Source of the DNA: Hydractinia symbiolongicarpus
Taxonomy: Eukaryota; Cnidaria; Hydrozoa; Anthoathecata; Hydractiniidae
NCBI RefSeq assembly: GCF_029227915.1
Contig: NC_079882.1
Coordinates: forward strand, 4,402,001 to 4,466,000
Direction of reading: 5' to 3'
Length of the DNA stretch: 64,000 nucleotides
A model generated the notes under the pieces. The model had not been told where the DNA came from. It searched no databases and saw nothing but the letters and a program-made list of their open reading frames with translations. How positions within the stretch are numbered: position 1 is the first letter of the stretch; every line of letters begins with the position of its first letter. The position numbers and the translations under genes were made by a program. Shown one piece after another: positions 36,001 through 46,900 of this stretch.

Positions 36001-37039
36001 TTTTTGTCGTTTAAAAGTTTACGCGCTCTTTTTGCTGCTTTTGACAAGTGGAAATCAAAAAAATAACATTTGAAGCAGAGATATAGGCAGCTATTGTTTT
36101 AAAAAAAAGCTGCCTACGCTCAGCGCCTTTTAATCGCCTTTAAAAATTTCCCTAAAAAATTGGGAAATTTTGAGGAGCTTTGAGAGCTTGGGAATTCTGC
36201 TATTGTGCTATTCCCTATTGGAATAGAATTTACATTTAGATTGTTCTTATTTTATGGCAAAACTAAGGCTTAGGTTATTCTTAGTTTAAAAAAAAATTGA
36301 GCCTAAAACTATTCTTTTTTCTTATTTTTCTGTTTCCTAAGTGTTATTATAAAAAATCAAAAAGCATGTAGAGAGTGAAATTCACCTTTAATCAACAAGA
36401 TGATAGATTTCTTCCAATTCTTGCAAAACACCATAACAACAATTAAATGTTTCACTTGTAAGCAGTTTGTATTATTTAATTTTTGCAAATGTCTAAAAAA
36501 TAAGAAGTTACAAATGATATGAGTAACTAAGGCTTATTTAAAATTAGAATTGGTAAAATCTTTGCAAACTTTTGACTTTCAGGACCAATTTGGACTATTT
36601 TGGAAGTAGAAAAAATGGTCTGAATTTCCTTATTTGGGGATATTTTTTTTTACCCTAGTGGTTTTATGACACCTTGAGTAAAACCTTGAATCTAGATTAC
36701 ATGTTAGTCCAACGTTTGGGAGTTTCTGCAAATTTGCTTTCTTTGAATTTGGTCCTAAAGAGAAAGTAGGACCTACAAATTTTTAACTATATAGTTAAGG
36801 CATTACAGCTTTTTAAGGATTTAGGAAGGGGAAAATGGCAACTATGGTAGAAAGTTTATCATTTATTGGACATGATAGTTTTAGTTGGCAACGTTTTGGG
36901 AGATCCTTCTCCCATTATTAGGCAAAGTAAAATGATGTTTAGCACCTATTTATACAATTGCAGAAGATTGAAATTTATAAAATTTAACCAACCAGGAACA
37001 AGCTAGATGGAAATATCTACTTCTTCTGTAACTGGTAAC
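33054..37039. other. Long AT-rich intergenic stretch
   Basis: No gene recognised in about 4 kb. It contains a tandem duplication at 34120-34306. A 77-codon frame at 34387-34620 has no recognisable domain. A stretch at 35607-36060 is bounded by ATTTCCACT and AGTGGAAAT and could be a degraded TIR element. Confidence 0.45.
34120..34306 (+). repeat. Tandem duplication, about 104-bp period
   Basis: GGTTACAGTCTGAAATTCTC and the following ~60 bases occur at about 34121 and again at about 34225, with a few substitutions. The second unit is missing about 22 bases near its end. Confidence 0.88.
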
Positions 37040-39175
37040 CAAAGTTGATACGAGACGCTGTTTATGTGATTGGCACATTCTACATTGGTAGATGGTTTAT
37101 TTTATCTATTGTTCTGGTTTCTCTGTCAATGATTTTCTTTTCATCCCAGTTAAACTGATGTTCTCCTCCAGCTGTGGTCTGTGATTTCGTTTTTCTTCGC
37201 ATCTCTGTTTCTCACTGCACACATATATTCTTGAACTTGTTGCTTGATTTTTCTTTTTGTTTTGCCTATATTTATTATCTGACTGATACAAAAAAAACGG
37301 TTAGTATGAAAAAATCTGATGATTTGATTAGTTTACGGCTTATTTTAATAGGTCTTTGTATGAAGCCAAACTAACCGGTTTTGGAAGCCATTATTAAAAT
37401 GGTACCAAACACGTAAACAAATAAAAAACATTTTCATAGCACACAAACAATGTAAAAGTGGCTCACTTAAAACCATCTTTTCATTTCAATCCACATAAAC
37501 AATGAATAAAATTTGTTTTGTGTACTTACAAAATTTTATCGAACATGCATTTTTCTTCTTTGGTGTGCCTTGGAAATAGTAACTTAAATATAGCTTTGCT
37601 TATTTTGTTCACAAGGAATATTTATTTGCAGATTAGATACAGTTAAATAATAAAACGGATACTGACCGGTTTTGATTTTGTACTGTAAAATACAATGGCC
37701 TCGGTCAAGGGAACAGACCTTGCATGCTTGGTCTGCACTTTTGACCTGGGGCTTCGTATTTTGCAGTACAACATCAAAACTGGCCAGTATCCGTTAAATA
37801 CTGCATCACAATTTTACACAGGATTTCGTAAACATTGCTTTGTTCTTCAAGGTTAGATTTGTCTTTTGGTTGCTTTGTAGTGTTTTTCGAGTTGAGAATG
37901 CATTTCGTCATGTGTTGCCTTAAAACTAGATGAAGGATCTGGCTGTTATCTAATACAAAAGGTTGGAATGCTGATGCGATGAATTCTGATGTTTCCCTGT
38001 TGTCTCTTCATCTTCTCCTTATTAAGGTACTGGTCAGTGTGTGTTAGTTTCTGATAAACTGAAATGGTACCATTCTTGCGTTTGACAAAAAGTGTTAAGG
38101 AAAGCAATGCTTCCATTCTGTTCAAGCTCAACAGTAAATTTAATTTGTTGATGTGTTCATAAACCTATTTTTAGATGGGATCTTTTGATTATGGCAGATA
38201 CATCATCAACGAAGCTTTTACCTTTGGACATCTGTCTGATATGACTAATGCTTATGTGCTTGCATATTTTGCAACTACGAATGAGGCAGGGTTTCCCATA
38301 GCAACTATGTCTGTTTGAATGTAGAAGTTGCTACTGAACAGATCCATGTTTTTGCTAAAACAAGTTTAACCAAAGTAAAAAATGCCATCCTGGAATCTTT
38401 GTCTTTTCACCAAATGCAGCATCATTTTCGGTCAGGTTTTTAATGATGTACAAGATGTCCTTTATGGGAATATTTGTGTAGAGTGATTTGACAACAAATG
38501 ATACCATGCATTCGTCGTCTGCTATCTTTATTTCTCTGATGTCTTCCTAGAATTCTTTTGAGTTCTTGCTATGATCACTGGCTGTAATTTGTGGAGGATA
38601 GAAGCAACAAATTCTGATAGTTTGTATAACGCTGTTCCAGTGAAAGAGACTATTAGCCGAATTAAAATCCCTGTTTATGAATTTTTTGTAGTCCAAAAAA
38701 TCAAGGTGGTGGTCTATTACAAGGTTTCAGTCAGTAATACGGCTTAGCCTCAATGTATTCTTGTCTCTTTAACACTAAGATGTTCCTGGCTTCTCCTTTG
38801 ATGAATTCTGTAGGTGTTATCATAATAACCGTTGTTCTTTCCTTGTCAGCCAGCAGAATTATATCTTTATCATTTTTTAGATTCTTCAATGACAGTCTTT
38901 CAGATTTTTGTAAATTGTCTTTTGGTGTTTTGCTTTTCTGCAGTGCAAGACTTACTTTAGCTCTCACTGTGTCTGCCTCTTCTTTTTGTAAACCTTAAAT
39001 TGTCCCTTCTTCCACTTTCACAGCTATTTCTTTCGTTGGGATTAAAGCTGGTGTCATACAGAAAATCATTCCTTTCAATAGAAAGTTTGTCTTTTCTGTC
39101 GTAAGTTGTCAGTTGGAAAGATTTAAAATCCATTTGCTCTTGTCCACACCTGCATATGTGCGCAGTAAAAAACAA
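37040..39175 (-). pseudogene. Penelope-like retroelement remnant, copy A
   Basis: The minus strand reads, in order: NLQKSERLSLKNLKNDKDII with LADKERTTVIM (RT N-terminal region), FVDDVSAIIKRSH (YxDD-type catalytic motif as FVDD), IKFTVELEQNGSIAFLNT, and the THTDQYLN motif after the RT core. Near 37250-37040 is a segment matching the C-terminal GIY-YIG-linked region (ending around HINSVSY). Stops and frameshifts are frequent. A small TIR element at 37654-37794 has inserted between the RT and endonuclease parts. Penelope-like identity is based on the ELEQNGSIAFL and KPTHTDQYLN-type motifs. Confidence 0.8.
37654..37794. mobile_element. MITE of about 140 bp inside the Penelope-like remnant
   Basis: Inverted ends: left ACGGATACTGACCGGTTTTG, right (reverse complement) ACGGATACTGGCCAGTTTTG. 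Matching continues for about 38 bases to AAAATAC. The nearby TAA on each side could be a Harbinger-type target duplication, but the left flank has one extra A. Confidence 0.72.
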
Positions 39176-39277
39176 AAATTTAAAAAAACCGAATTTAGAC
39201 CACAGCTACATCAGAAGTCATCAGTTTAACTGGGATGAAAAGAAAATCATTGATAGAGAACTTTACACTGTTGATGG
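39156..39277 (+). pseudogene. Penelope-like C-terminal fragment, copy B (part 1)
   Basis: The plus strand reads CAVKNKNLKKPNLDH, then HQFNWDEKKIIDRELYT, the conserved region after the GIY-YIG domain of Penelope-like elements. It is homologous in inverted orientation to 37140-37245. The frame is cut at 39277 by the copia insertion and resumes at 43886. Confidence 0.75.
39273..39277 (+). repeat. Copia target-site duplication GATGG (left)
   Basis: GATGG precedes the left LTR and is repeated directly after the right LTR (43886-43890). Confidence 0.95.
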
Positions 39278-39304
39278 TGTTGAAAATAGGCACTCTTGCC
39301 GCAA

Positions 39305-39432
39305 GAACATTCTAGAACCTTGTGTACTATCTAGAAATATAAGGGACATTGGAGAATATTCCAGAAATAAGATAACTATACTAGAAACTACTAATAGTAA
39401 ATATAGAACATCTGGAATATACTAGAACATTC
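39305..39432 (+). promoter_or_regulatory. Heat-shock element cluster in the copia LTR
   Basis: GAA-n2-TTC-n2-GAA occurs exactly at 39305-39317 and 39354-39366, with a further GAA-n2-TTC at 39425-39432. The same sites recur in the 3' LTR at 43635, 43684 and 43755. This is the binding pattern of heat-shock factor trimers, located 20-150 bases upstream of the TATA-like box. Function is inferred. Confidence 0.65.
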
Positions 39433-39451
39433 TAAAGTATCTTATCTTTAA

Positions 39452-39460
39452 TATATAAAT
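39452..39460 (+). promoter_or_regulatory. TATA-like box of the copia LTR
   Basis: TATATAAAT about 20 bases after the last heat-shock-like motif and about 95 bases before the LTR end. The likely core promoter for the genomic RNA. Confidence 0.6.
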
Positions 39461-39555
39461 AGGAGAACGTCTTGTAAATTTTAGAGTCATAGAGTCATAA
39501 AGTTATTGGAGCAGTCGAAGCAACTCTGCAAATATATAAAGTTTACATTTCAACA

Positions 39556-39569
39556 GGTTATGGGCCCAG
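39556..39569 (+). other. Copia primer-binding site (internal iMet tRNA match)
   Basis: GGTTATGGGCCCAG follows the LTR end immediately. It is the reverse complement of the anticodon stem-loop of initiator tRNA-Met (CTGGGCCCATAACC, anticodon CAT). Drosophila copia primes in this way from a cleaved half tRNA rather than from the tRNA 3' end. The match is seen directly; the priming mode is inferred. Confidence 0.85.
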
Positions 39570-39742
39570 TCTATGCCCAAGAAGATTGAATATTTACAGA
39601 AATAATATTCAAGAAGAAGAAGCCATCTTGTGTGTCCGACGAGTTTGTTTTGATTTTGGTTTGGATTGGTGTAAAGTTCGCACGAAAAATCGTATTGTGG
39701 AAACCTGAAACGGATTATCCGGATTAGTTGAATACGGAACAA

Positions 39743-42700
39743 ATGGCGATGGAAAGCACCAAAGTATTGATAAAACCATTGAATGGAACAAACTATGCTA
39801 CCTGGAAGGTACAGTGTAGAATGGCGTTAATCAAAGATGGACTTTGGGGAATTGTTGATGGAAGAGAAAATGCTCCAACTGAAGAGAGAGAAATTCCGAA
39901 ATTTAATTTGCGTAGAGATCGTGCGTTAGCAACGATTGTTTTGTCGGTGGAACCAACGCTGTTATACCTGCTTGGACCAGATCCAGAAGATCCTACTGAG
40001 GTTTGGAAGAAGTTGGCAGACCAGTTCCAAAAGAAAACATGGAGTAATAAATTGACACTACGCAGGAAGTTGTATGACTTGAAGTTGAAAGATGAGCAAT
40101 CTGTTCAAAAGCACGTTAAAGCTTTGACAGAAATTTTCGATGAACTTGCAATTATTGGAGACCCGTTGGATGATGAAAGTAAAGTTGTTCATTTGTTAGC
40201 AAGCTTACCAGACTCGTATAATATGCTAGTTACAGCTCTGGAGGCTAGTGCTGAAGTACCGAAGCTTGAAGTCGTAACTGAACGATTGTTACACGAGGAA
40301 AGCAAGCGGAAAGATAAGGACACTTTGGAAACGAATGTCAAAGCAATGACATCGAATCATGGAAAGCCAAGAAAGGGACCCAGATGTTATCACTGTGGAA
40401 AGATTGGTCATGTGAAACGATATTGCAAAGAATTAACGAAGAAGTTCGAGAGACAGACTCCTTCGACGTACGGTAAAAATCGAATGAAGCCGCAAAATGT
40501 GTGTACGGCTGAAGAAGAAGAAGATGATGACGAAGAAATCATCAGTTTAGTTGCTGAAAATACTTTGGCAGTCAAAGGAAAAAGTAACTGGATAGTTGAT
40601 TCAGGCGCAACATGTCACATGTGTAACGAAGAGGAATTGTTCGAAGAAATTTCGTCACTTGAAATACCACAAGATATCACTGTCGGTGATGGATATTCAG
40701 TACAAGCAATTGGAAAAGGAACAGTAACCTTGGAAATGAACATTTCAGAAAACAGAAACGTTGTATGCAAGTTATCTGATGTCTTATTTGTACCACAACT
40801 TTCGTACAATTTACTTAGTGTATCAAAAGCTGCAACAAATGGAAAGAAGTTTCAGTTTGAAGATTTCAAATGTGACATCGTGGATGCGAAACACGGAATC
40901 ATTGGTACAGCAACAAAGCATGGCAACCTTTACCATCTCAACTGTAATGGATTGAGAAATAAGAAGAATCACACAGTTATGAAATGTGATAATAACGCTA
41001 CAACAAAGGAAGAAATTTGGCATAGAAGATACGGTCATCTCGGTGTGCAGAATCTTAAACGATTGGCAAGGGACAAACTTGTTAAAGGGTTTGATTATGA
41101 TGCAACAAAGAAACCGACATTTTGTGAACCGTGCATTGATGGGAAACAAAGCAAAATACCGTTTCCGAAGACAGGAGGAGATCGATCGAAAAATCTCCTT
41201 GGTATAATCCATAGCGACGTTTGTGGAAAGATAGAAACAAAATCACTTAGTGGTGCAGAATATTTTGTTACATTCATTGACGATAAATCAAGATACGTAT
41301 GGGTATATGTCATGAAACACAAAAGTGAAGTGTTTGAGAATTTTAAAGAATGGAAAGCAACTGTGGAAAAATCGACTGGAATTCAGATAAAAACGTTTAG
41401 AACTGACAATGGTGGAGAATATACATCCAAAGAGTTCGAAGACTATTTGAAGAAAGAAGGTATTCATCATGAGTTGACAATTCCGAAAACACCGCAACAA
41501 AATGGAGTTGCAGAGAGGATGAACAGAACACTCATGGAATCTGTAAGATCAATGTTAGCAGATTCAAAGTTACCAAAACGATTTTGGGCCGAAGCCTTGG
41601 CTACAGCAACGTACCTTCGTAACCGATGTCCAACGACAGCAGTTAAAGGGAAGACACCCTTTGAAGTATTAACTGGAAAGAAACCAAATGTCGAAAATCT
41701 ACGAATTTTCGGATGTGATGCGTATGCTCACGTACCAAAAGATGAAAGAAAGAAACTTGATTCAAAAACCAAGAAGAGTGTATTTCTTGGATACGGTGAT
41801 GGAATCAAGGGATATCGTCTATATGACAACGACAAGAAGAGAGTCTTTTACAGCCGAAATGTGACATTCAATGAAATCTGTGGTGAATTGAAAGACGACC
41901 GTGACATAGACGAACCAAAAGTAGAGATCGAATTACAACCTCGTGAAGAAAACACAGATAATCAAATACAGGAGGAGCAAGAGCGACAAGTAAGAGAACG
42001 ACGGCCTCCTGATCGTTACGGAGAATGGGTATACATCACTCAAGAAGAAGATCCAAATACATTTTCTAAAGCAATCAAAGGACATGATGCAGACAAGTGG
42101 ATGCAAGCAATGGAAGCCGAATTGGATTCTCTACACAAAAACGAAGTATGGGAGTTGACTGAATTACCTCCAAACAGAAAAGTTGTTGGCAGCAAATGGG
42201 TATACAAAAAGAAACAAGACTCTGATGGGAATGTGGAACGATACAAAGCAAGATTGGTTGCACAAGGATACAATCAAAGATATGGAGAAGATTATGACGA
42301 AACAACTTCTCCGGTAGTTAGATTCGAATCAATACGAACGTTGATTGGATTGGCAGTCAAGAAAGAACTTCTCCTACATCAACTCGACGTTGGAACTGCA
42401 TTTTTGAACGGTGAACTTAACGAAACCATATATATGAAACAACCAGAGGGATTTGAAATTCTAGGAAAGGAACACTTGGTTTGTAAACTCAAGAAAAGTA
42501 TCTATGGATTGAAGCAATCATCTAGATGTTGGAACGAAGCACTTGACAAACATCTAAAGAGTATGGGCTTCAAACAATCAAACAACGATCCTTGTATATA
42601 CACGCTTGAAACAGATGAAGAAACATTCATAATCGCTGTATATGTTGATGATATCATACTGGCCGGAAACAATCAAAAACGTATTGATGAATTTATCAAG

Positions 42701-43600
42701 ATGATTGGAGATAGATTCGACATCAGAGACATGGGGAAGATGAACCATTTTCTAGGAGTCAAGATAGAATATTTTAGTGCAGGAAGAATTTGGATTGGAC
42801 AACCAAGTTACACAAGAAATCTACTCAAGAAGTTTTCAATGGAGAATTCCAAACCTGTGGCAACACCTGTAGAGATTGGAAGCAAACTCATCAAATCAAA
42901 TGAAACAGATAAACTCGTTGATCCAGAGATGTATCAATCAGTAGTTGGACAGTTACTTTACCTTTCTACGAGAACACGACCAGATATCGCTTATGCTGTG
43001 AGCAATGTTGCCAGATTTTCATCAAAACCGTCACAACAACACTGGATTGCCGTTAAGAGGATCATGAGGTATCTCAATGGAACAATTGATTATGGTCTTT
43101 TGTACGAAAAGAATTCAACAATAGAAGGATTTTCTGACGCAGATTGGGCTGGAGATTTGAATGATCGTAAATCAACTTCTGGATACGTATTCATGATGAG
43201 CGGAGCAGCAATCAGCTGGAACAGCAAGAAACAAACATGTGTAGCTTTGTCAACTGCAGAAGCCGAATATATTGCATTATCAAAAGCCTCACAGGAATCG
43301 ATTTGGCTACGACGACTTTTAGCAGACATGGGAGAAAAGCAGCCAAACGCAACAATCATCAATGAAGATAATCAATCAGCCATCGCAATGACAAAGAATC
43401 CTCAATTTCACGGACGAGCCAAACACATCGATATGAAATATCATTACGTAAGAGAGCAAGTTAAATCAAACCAAATCCAATTGAAGTACTGTCAAAGTGG
43501 AGATATGATCGCAGATATAATGACGAAAGGAATCGGACGAGTACAGTTTGATAAGTTGCGAACGATGATCGGATTGAAGAACCTTACGGACTGCGAGTGA
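39743..43600 (+). CDS. Copia gag-pol polyprotein, 1285 aa
   Basis: One open frame from the first ATG at 39743 to TGA at 43598-43600. Order: a gag region of the UBN2/copia type (LNGTNYATWKVQCRMALIKD near residue 15); a CCHC knuckle CYHCGKIGHVKRYC (about 214); aspartic protease WIVDSGATCHM (about 282); integrase zinc part HRRYGHL and core with DDKSRYVWVY and RTDNGGEYTSKEF; an FLGY..GIKGYRLYD segment after the core; reverse transcriptase with YVDDIILAG (about 966); and RNase H with SDADWAGD (about 1131), ending near HIDMKYHYVREQ. All catalytic motifs are intact. Having gag and pol in one frame is normal for copia; gag excess would come from processing or splicing, not frameshifting. Confidence 0.97.
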   Translation: MAMESTKVLIKPLNGTNYATWKVQCRMALIKDGLWGIVDGRENAPTEEREIPKFNLRRDRALATIVLSVEPTLLYLLGPDPEDPTEVWKKLADQFQKKTWSNKLTLRRKLYDLKLKDEQSVQKHVKALTEIFDELAIIGDPLDDESKVVHLLASLPDSYNMLVTALEASAEVPKLEVVTERLLHEESKRKDKDTLETNVKAMTSNHGKPRKGPRCYHCGKIGHVKRYCKELTKKFERQTPSTYGKNRMKPQNVCTAEEEEDDDEEIISLVAENTLAVKGKSNWIVDSGATCHMCNEEELFEEISSLEIPQDITVGDGYSVQAIGKGTVTLEMNISENRNVVCKLSDVLFVPQLSYNLLSVSKAATNGKKFQFEDFKCDIVDAKHGIIGTATKHGNLYHLNCNGLRNKKNHTVMKCDNNATTKEEIWHRRYGHLGVQNLKRLARDKLVKGFDYDATKKPTFCEPCIDGKQSKIPFPKTGGDRSKNLLGIIHSDVCGKIETKSLSGAEYFVTFIDDKSRYVWVYVMKHKSEVFENFKEWKATVEKSTGIQIKTFRTDNGGEYTSKEFEDYLKKEGIHHELTIPKTPQQNGVAERMNRTLMESVRSMLADSKLPKRFWAEALATATYLRNRCPTTAVKGKTPFEVLTGKKPNVENLRIFGCDAYAHVPKDERKKLDSKTKKSVFLGYGDGIKGYRLYDNDKKRVFYSRNVTFNEICGELKDDRDIDEPKVEIELQPREENTDNQIQEEQERQVRERRPPDRYGEWVYITQEEDPNTFSKAIKGHDADKWMQAMEAELDSLHKNEVWELTELPPNRKVVGSKWVYKKKQDSDGNVERYKARLVAQGYNQRYGEDYDETTSPVVRFESIRTLIGLAVKKELLLHQLDVGTAFLNGELNETIYMKQPEGFEILGKEHLVCKLKKSIYGLKQSSRCWNEALDKHLKSMGFKQSNNDPCIYTLETDEETFIIAVYVDDIILAGNNQKRIDEFIKMIGDRFDIRDMGKMNHFLGVKIEYFSAGRIWIGQPSYTRNLLKKFSMENSKPVATPVEIGSKLIKSNETDKLVDPEMYQSVVGQLLYLSTRTRPDIAYAVSNVARFSSKPSQQHWIAVKRIMRYLNGTIDYGLLYEKNSTIEGFSDADWAGDLNDRKSTSGYVFMMSGAAISWNSKKQTCVALSTAEAEYIALSKASQESIWLRRLLADMGEKQPNATIINEDNQSAIAMTKNPQFHGRAKHIDMKYHYVREQVKSNQIQLKYCQSGDMIADIMTKGIGRVQFDKLRTMIGLKNLTDCE

Positions 43601-43607
43601 GGAGGAG
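43597..43607 (+). other. Copia polypurine tract
   Basis: GTGAGGAGGAG lies immediately before the 3' LTR and overlaps the gag-pol stop codon. It is the usual plus-strand primer position. Confidence 0.75.
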
Positions 43608-43885
43608 TGTTGAAAATAGGCACTCTTGCCGCAAGAACATTCTAGAACCTTGTGTACTATCTAGAAATATAAGGGACATTGGAGAATATTCCAGAAATAA
43701 GATAACTATACTAGAAACTACTAATAGTAAATATAGAACATCTGGAATATACTAGAACATTCTAAAGTATCTTATCTTTAATATATAAATAGGAGAACGT
43801 CTTGTAAATTTTAGAGTCATAGAGTCATAAAGTTATTGGAGCAGTCGAAGCAACTCTGCAAATATATAAAGTTTACATTTCAACA
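43608..43885 (+). repeat. Copia 3' LTR
   Basis: 278 bp, apparently identical to the 5' LTR, followed by the GATGG target duplication. Confidence 0.96.
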
Positions 43886-43960
43886 GATGGTTTCCTTTAT
43901 ACCATCAACAGTGTAGAATGTGACAAGCACATAAACAGCATCAACTTTATGAAATTTCAT
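43886..43960 (+). pseudogene. Penelope-like C-terminal fragment, copy B (part 2)
   Basis: Continues the frame cut at 39277: it reads SVECDKHINSINFMKFHSP, the HINSISY-like end of Penelope-like endonuclease proteins. It is homologous, inverted, to about 37040-37110. The target shows a short inverted pair TACACTGTTGATGG and CCATCAACAGTGTA around the insertion point. Confidence 0.72.
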
Positions 43961-46900
43961 AGCCCCACAGAAGTAGTTATTTCTATCTCTAAAATTGCAA
44001 CAGTAACCTTTGTGTTAACAAAATTGTAGGGGCAAAAATGTATTTTCCAGCATTTCAAGTTCGAGTAAAATAATGATTTTTAAAATAGTGATTTTCCTTA
44101 CAATATGTGCTAATGCCTGCCTGCAGGAAGTGTTATATGAAAGCCTAACTCTTTCTGTGTGTCTTAGGCCTCAGCCATATTACTGCAAAAGCTTTATATT
44201 GTGATTTTAAAGTGGCTGTGTCCACTTAAAAAAATGTAGCAGGAGTGAGACTGAAGATACATTTTTATAAACACTTCTTATAGCTTATGTGCTCATGTGC
44301 TCATCTGCAATATTGCAACTTCATATAGAAAAGTAAACACAGGAAGTTTTTCACCCAAACTTTATGGCATCATGTTGTAAGTCAGTTAAGTAAAAAAAAC
44401 ATAAAGCTGTGAAAAGAAATTAAATTTTTTGAATACTTGCGTAACGCTTAAGACTTTCGACAGAAACAACAATTTGCAATATTTCTGAAAGAGCAAAAAT
44501 GCTGCAATATATTTTCCAAAGATCTGGTCAAAATGCAATCCAGTATTCCCAGGTGTTTAATTTTGAAAAGGTGCCCTAATATACCCACAAAACCATTTTA
44601 ATCATAGATTACACTTTAGAAATAATTCCAGTGGATCTCACATTTAAAAAAACACATTACGGAATTCAGACGTAAATCACAGAATAAGACATTTTAGTCG
44701 AGTTTATTTTAGCTTGACCCTGCACAAATGCCCACTTTGTTCACCTGCATTTTTGCAAATTTGTGTGGCTAGCAGAGTTTCCAGATCCCCGCTAGAGCTG
44801 TTTGTTTAAATAATCGCGTAATTAGGACGGTGACTTTCAGTGTTTACGTTTTTACGAGATTCTTGAGCATGTGTGGAAAAAATCAGAAAAATCGACAGGC
44901 AAAAAAATGCAGACCTTAGGTGAAGAAAGTCAAATTATGGTTTCAAACTTTTGTACTGTGGCTACTAGCATTTTTTCGCTGATATAGGATCTAATCTAAA
45001 CTACATGCAAGCTATATTCTAATTTTAAGATCAAAAGATTCCTCTAAAATAAAGTTTGAAATGGACTGGTCCAAGACTTACCTCCTGCATTATTTTGCCT
45101 GTCGATTTGCGTAAGAGGTCTGAGAATTAAAAACATGACGCATCACGATAAAAGTCATCTAAACGCTACATGTGTTTTATACTTCCAGAAGTTACATAAT
45201 CCTATTAGCTCTAGATTGTATTTCTGAAAAGTGGATGTCATTTAAAAAATTGATTGAATAATATAGATATTATCATGTAATAAACAAGCAAGTTCGTTCT
45301 AGACTTTGTTTCAAAAAAATTTAGCTAGCTAGCTAGATCAAAATATTCAATAGTTTGCCAGCAACACAAACACAATATAAACCATGAATCTAGCTACAAT
45401 ATACTTGCCCAGATACAATTAATAATCATGCAGGGTGATCTACCACTACTCACTATAAATAATCTATAAACTTTATTTTAACCTGTTAAAGACGTGTGGC
45501 ACGCAAACCTTGAAGAAAGAGCAAACGAAAGAACTTCTCACCGCACAGCACATGGCAATGACACCGCACAGCACATGGCAATGAAAATTTCCCGCGTTTA
45601 AATGTTTTTTTTTTTTTTATTTTACGACAAAACTTATGGCCATAGTTAGGGATATTAAAACACTGTATATTTTGCTACTACAACTTGGTTCCCAGGAATT
45701 TTCTGCGATGAGCCTTGTCGTATATTTTGCGCCCGATATAAAAAAGTAGTAGCCCTGAGAAACCAGGGTTGCTACTTCGACGATAAAAACTTTTAAAATA
45801 ATGTAATTAAAGGAGTGGCGAACTGCGCTGCTGAATGAAAGTTCATGATGAGTGTTGATTTAAAAACCCGACCGACTGGCTAGGTTGTCTGCTCCATAAT
45901 AAATCCCCACTATAAATCAGTTTTGTTTGTGAGTGCTGATTTATTTATAATTAAGTATTTTTTACACATTTACCAATCGGATGGCTAAATTAAAAAAAAG
46001 GAGGCGGTTGGAAAGTCAAAAACAATCTGTGTCACTTCGAATCCGTCGCAAAAGTTTTGCCCCAAATCGAGAAGACCGGCACTGTAATTCCAGCCCACCC
46101 TCTCTTGAGTTGACCATAGTAAAATGTTGAGGCGACAAACTCGCTACTTTAGTCGAAAAAATGTGTGGTTTTTGGTCATGACAGATATTTCTTAAGTTCA
46201 AATAAGTTTAAACGAAGATTATAAAATGCTGTTACTACTATTAAGTAGAATATTTTTGGTTATCTCAAGTCGAAAATCTTATTTTTGATGTTTACTACAA
46301 GTACATCTACCATGAAAGCTCTGTAATCTTAGTAGATTTTTGAATTTAGAAATCTATAAATTTTTTCTCTCGCTTAAAATTTATTTTCTGGCTACCACAA
46401 AACAATTTTTTGTTCGTCTCTTCTTACGGCAAGTTAGAAAGATTAAGATGTTATGAAAGTGGGCATATCTGTGTATAATAGTATATGAAATACCGTCATT
46501 AAAGTCGGCTAAAAAGAAGGTCGAAAAAAATTGATTACTGATTGAATTGTCGTAACACCAGTAGCCTAACAACTGCTTAATGTTCATAAATTTTTATATG
46601 AAATGTTACAAGGGTAATAAAGTAAACTGAGCTTTTACAGTACTCAGAGTTTCATGTATTCACTATACAATCCTCAGCTGTAAAAAAAATTCAACTGATC
46701 TAAATTCCTATAAGTATAACAAAATTAATTGAGGCTGTAAAACGTGCAATAAAATCAGTAATTTACAATAAAAAAAGTGTCAAAATGTCATTATAAGTCT
46801 TTTGACTTATAATTGGCCAATAGATATTTGTTCATATGGCGGCATTTTGAAACGATCTCCGACCTTTTGTTTAAAAGTTCGTCTTTATTTTCGTAACTAA

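Larger units (their letters stand above)
39278..39555 (+). repeat. Copia 5' LTR
   Basis: 278 bp with TG..CA ends. It contains two perfect three-unit heat-shock elements, a two-unit element and a TATA-like box. It matches the 3' LTR without a difference I could find. Confidence 0.96.
39278..43885 (+). mobile_element. Intact copia (Pseudoviridae-type) LTR retrotransposon, 4608 bp
   Basis: Two 278-bp LTRs (39278-39555 and 43608-43885) begin TGTTG, end CAACA, and look identical base for base. They are flanked by a 5-bp duplication GATGG. A primer-binding site directly follows the left LTR, one uninterrupted gag-pol frame fills the interior, and a purine tract precedes the right LTR. All parts expected of a functional element are present, so it is recent and possibly active. 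Confidence 0.97.

Noticed and set aside
35607-36060. Possible MITE bounded by ATTTCCACT and AGTGGAAAT
   Set aside because: The inverted match is only about nine bases and no target duplication was found.
36090-36140. AGGCAGCT/AGCTGCCT hairpin
   Set aside because: Eight-base stem with a long AT-rich loop; too short to call an RNA or terminator.
37140-39240. Hammerhead ribozyme in Penelope-like terminal repeats (CTGATG motifs at about 37155 and, inverted, about 39222)
   Set aside because: The required GAAA and cleavage-site core could not be found at proper spacing. The segments read better as the endonuclease-linked coding end.
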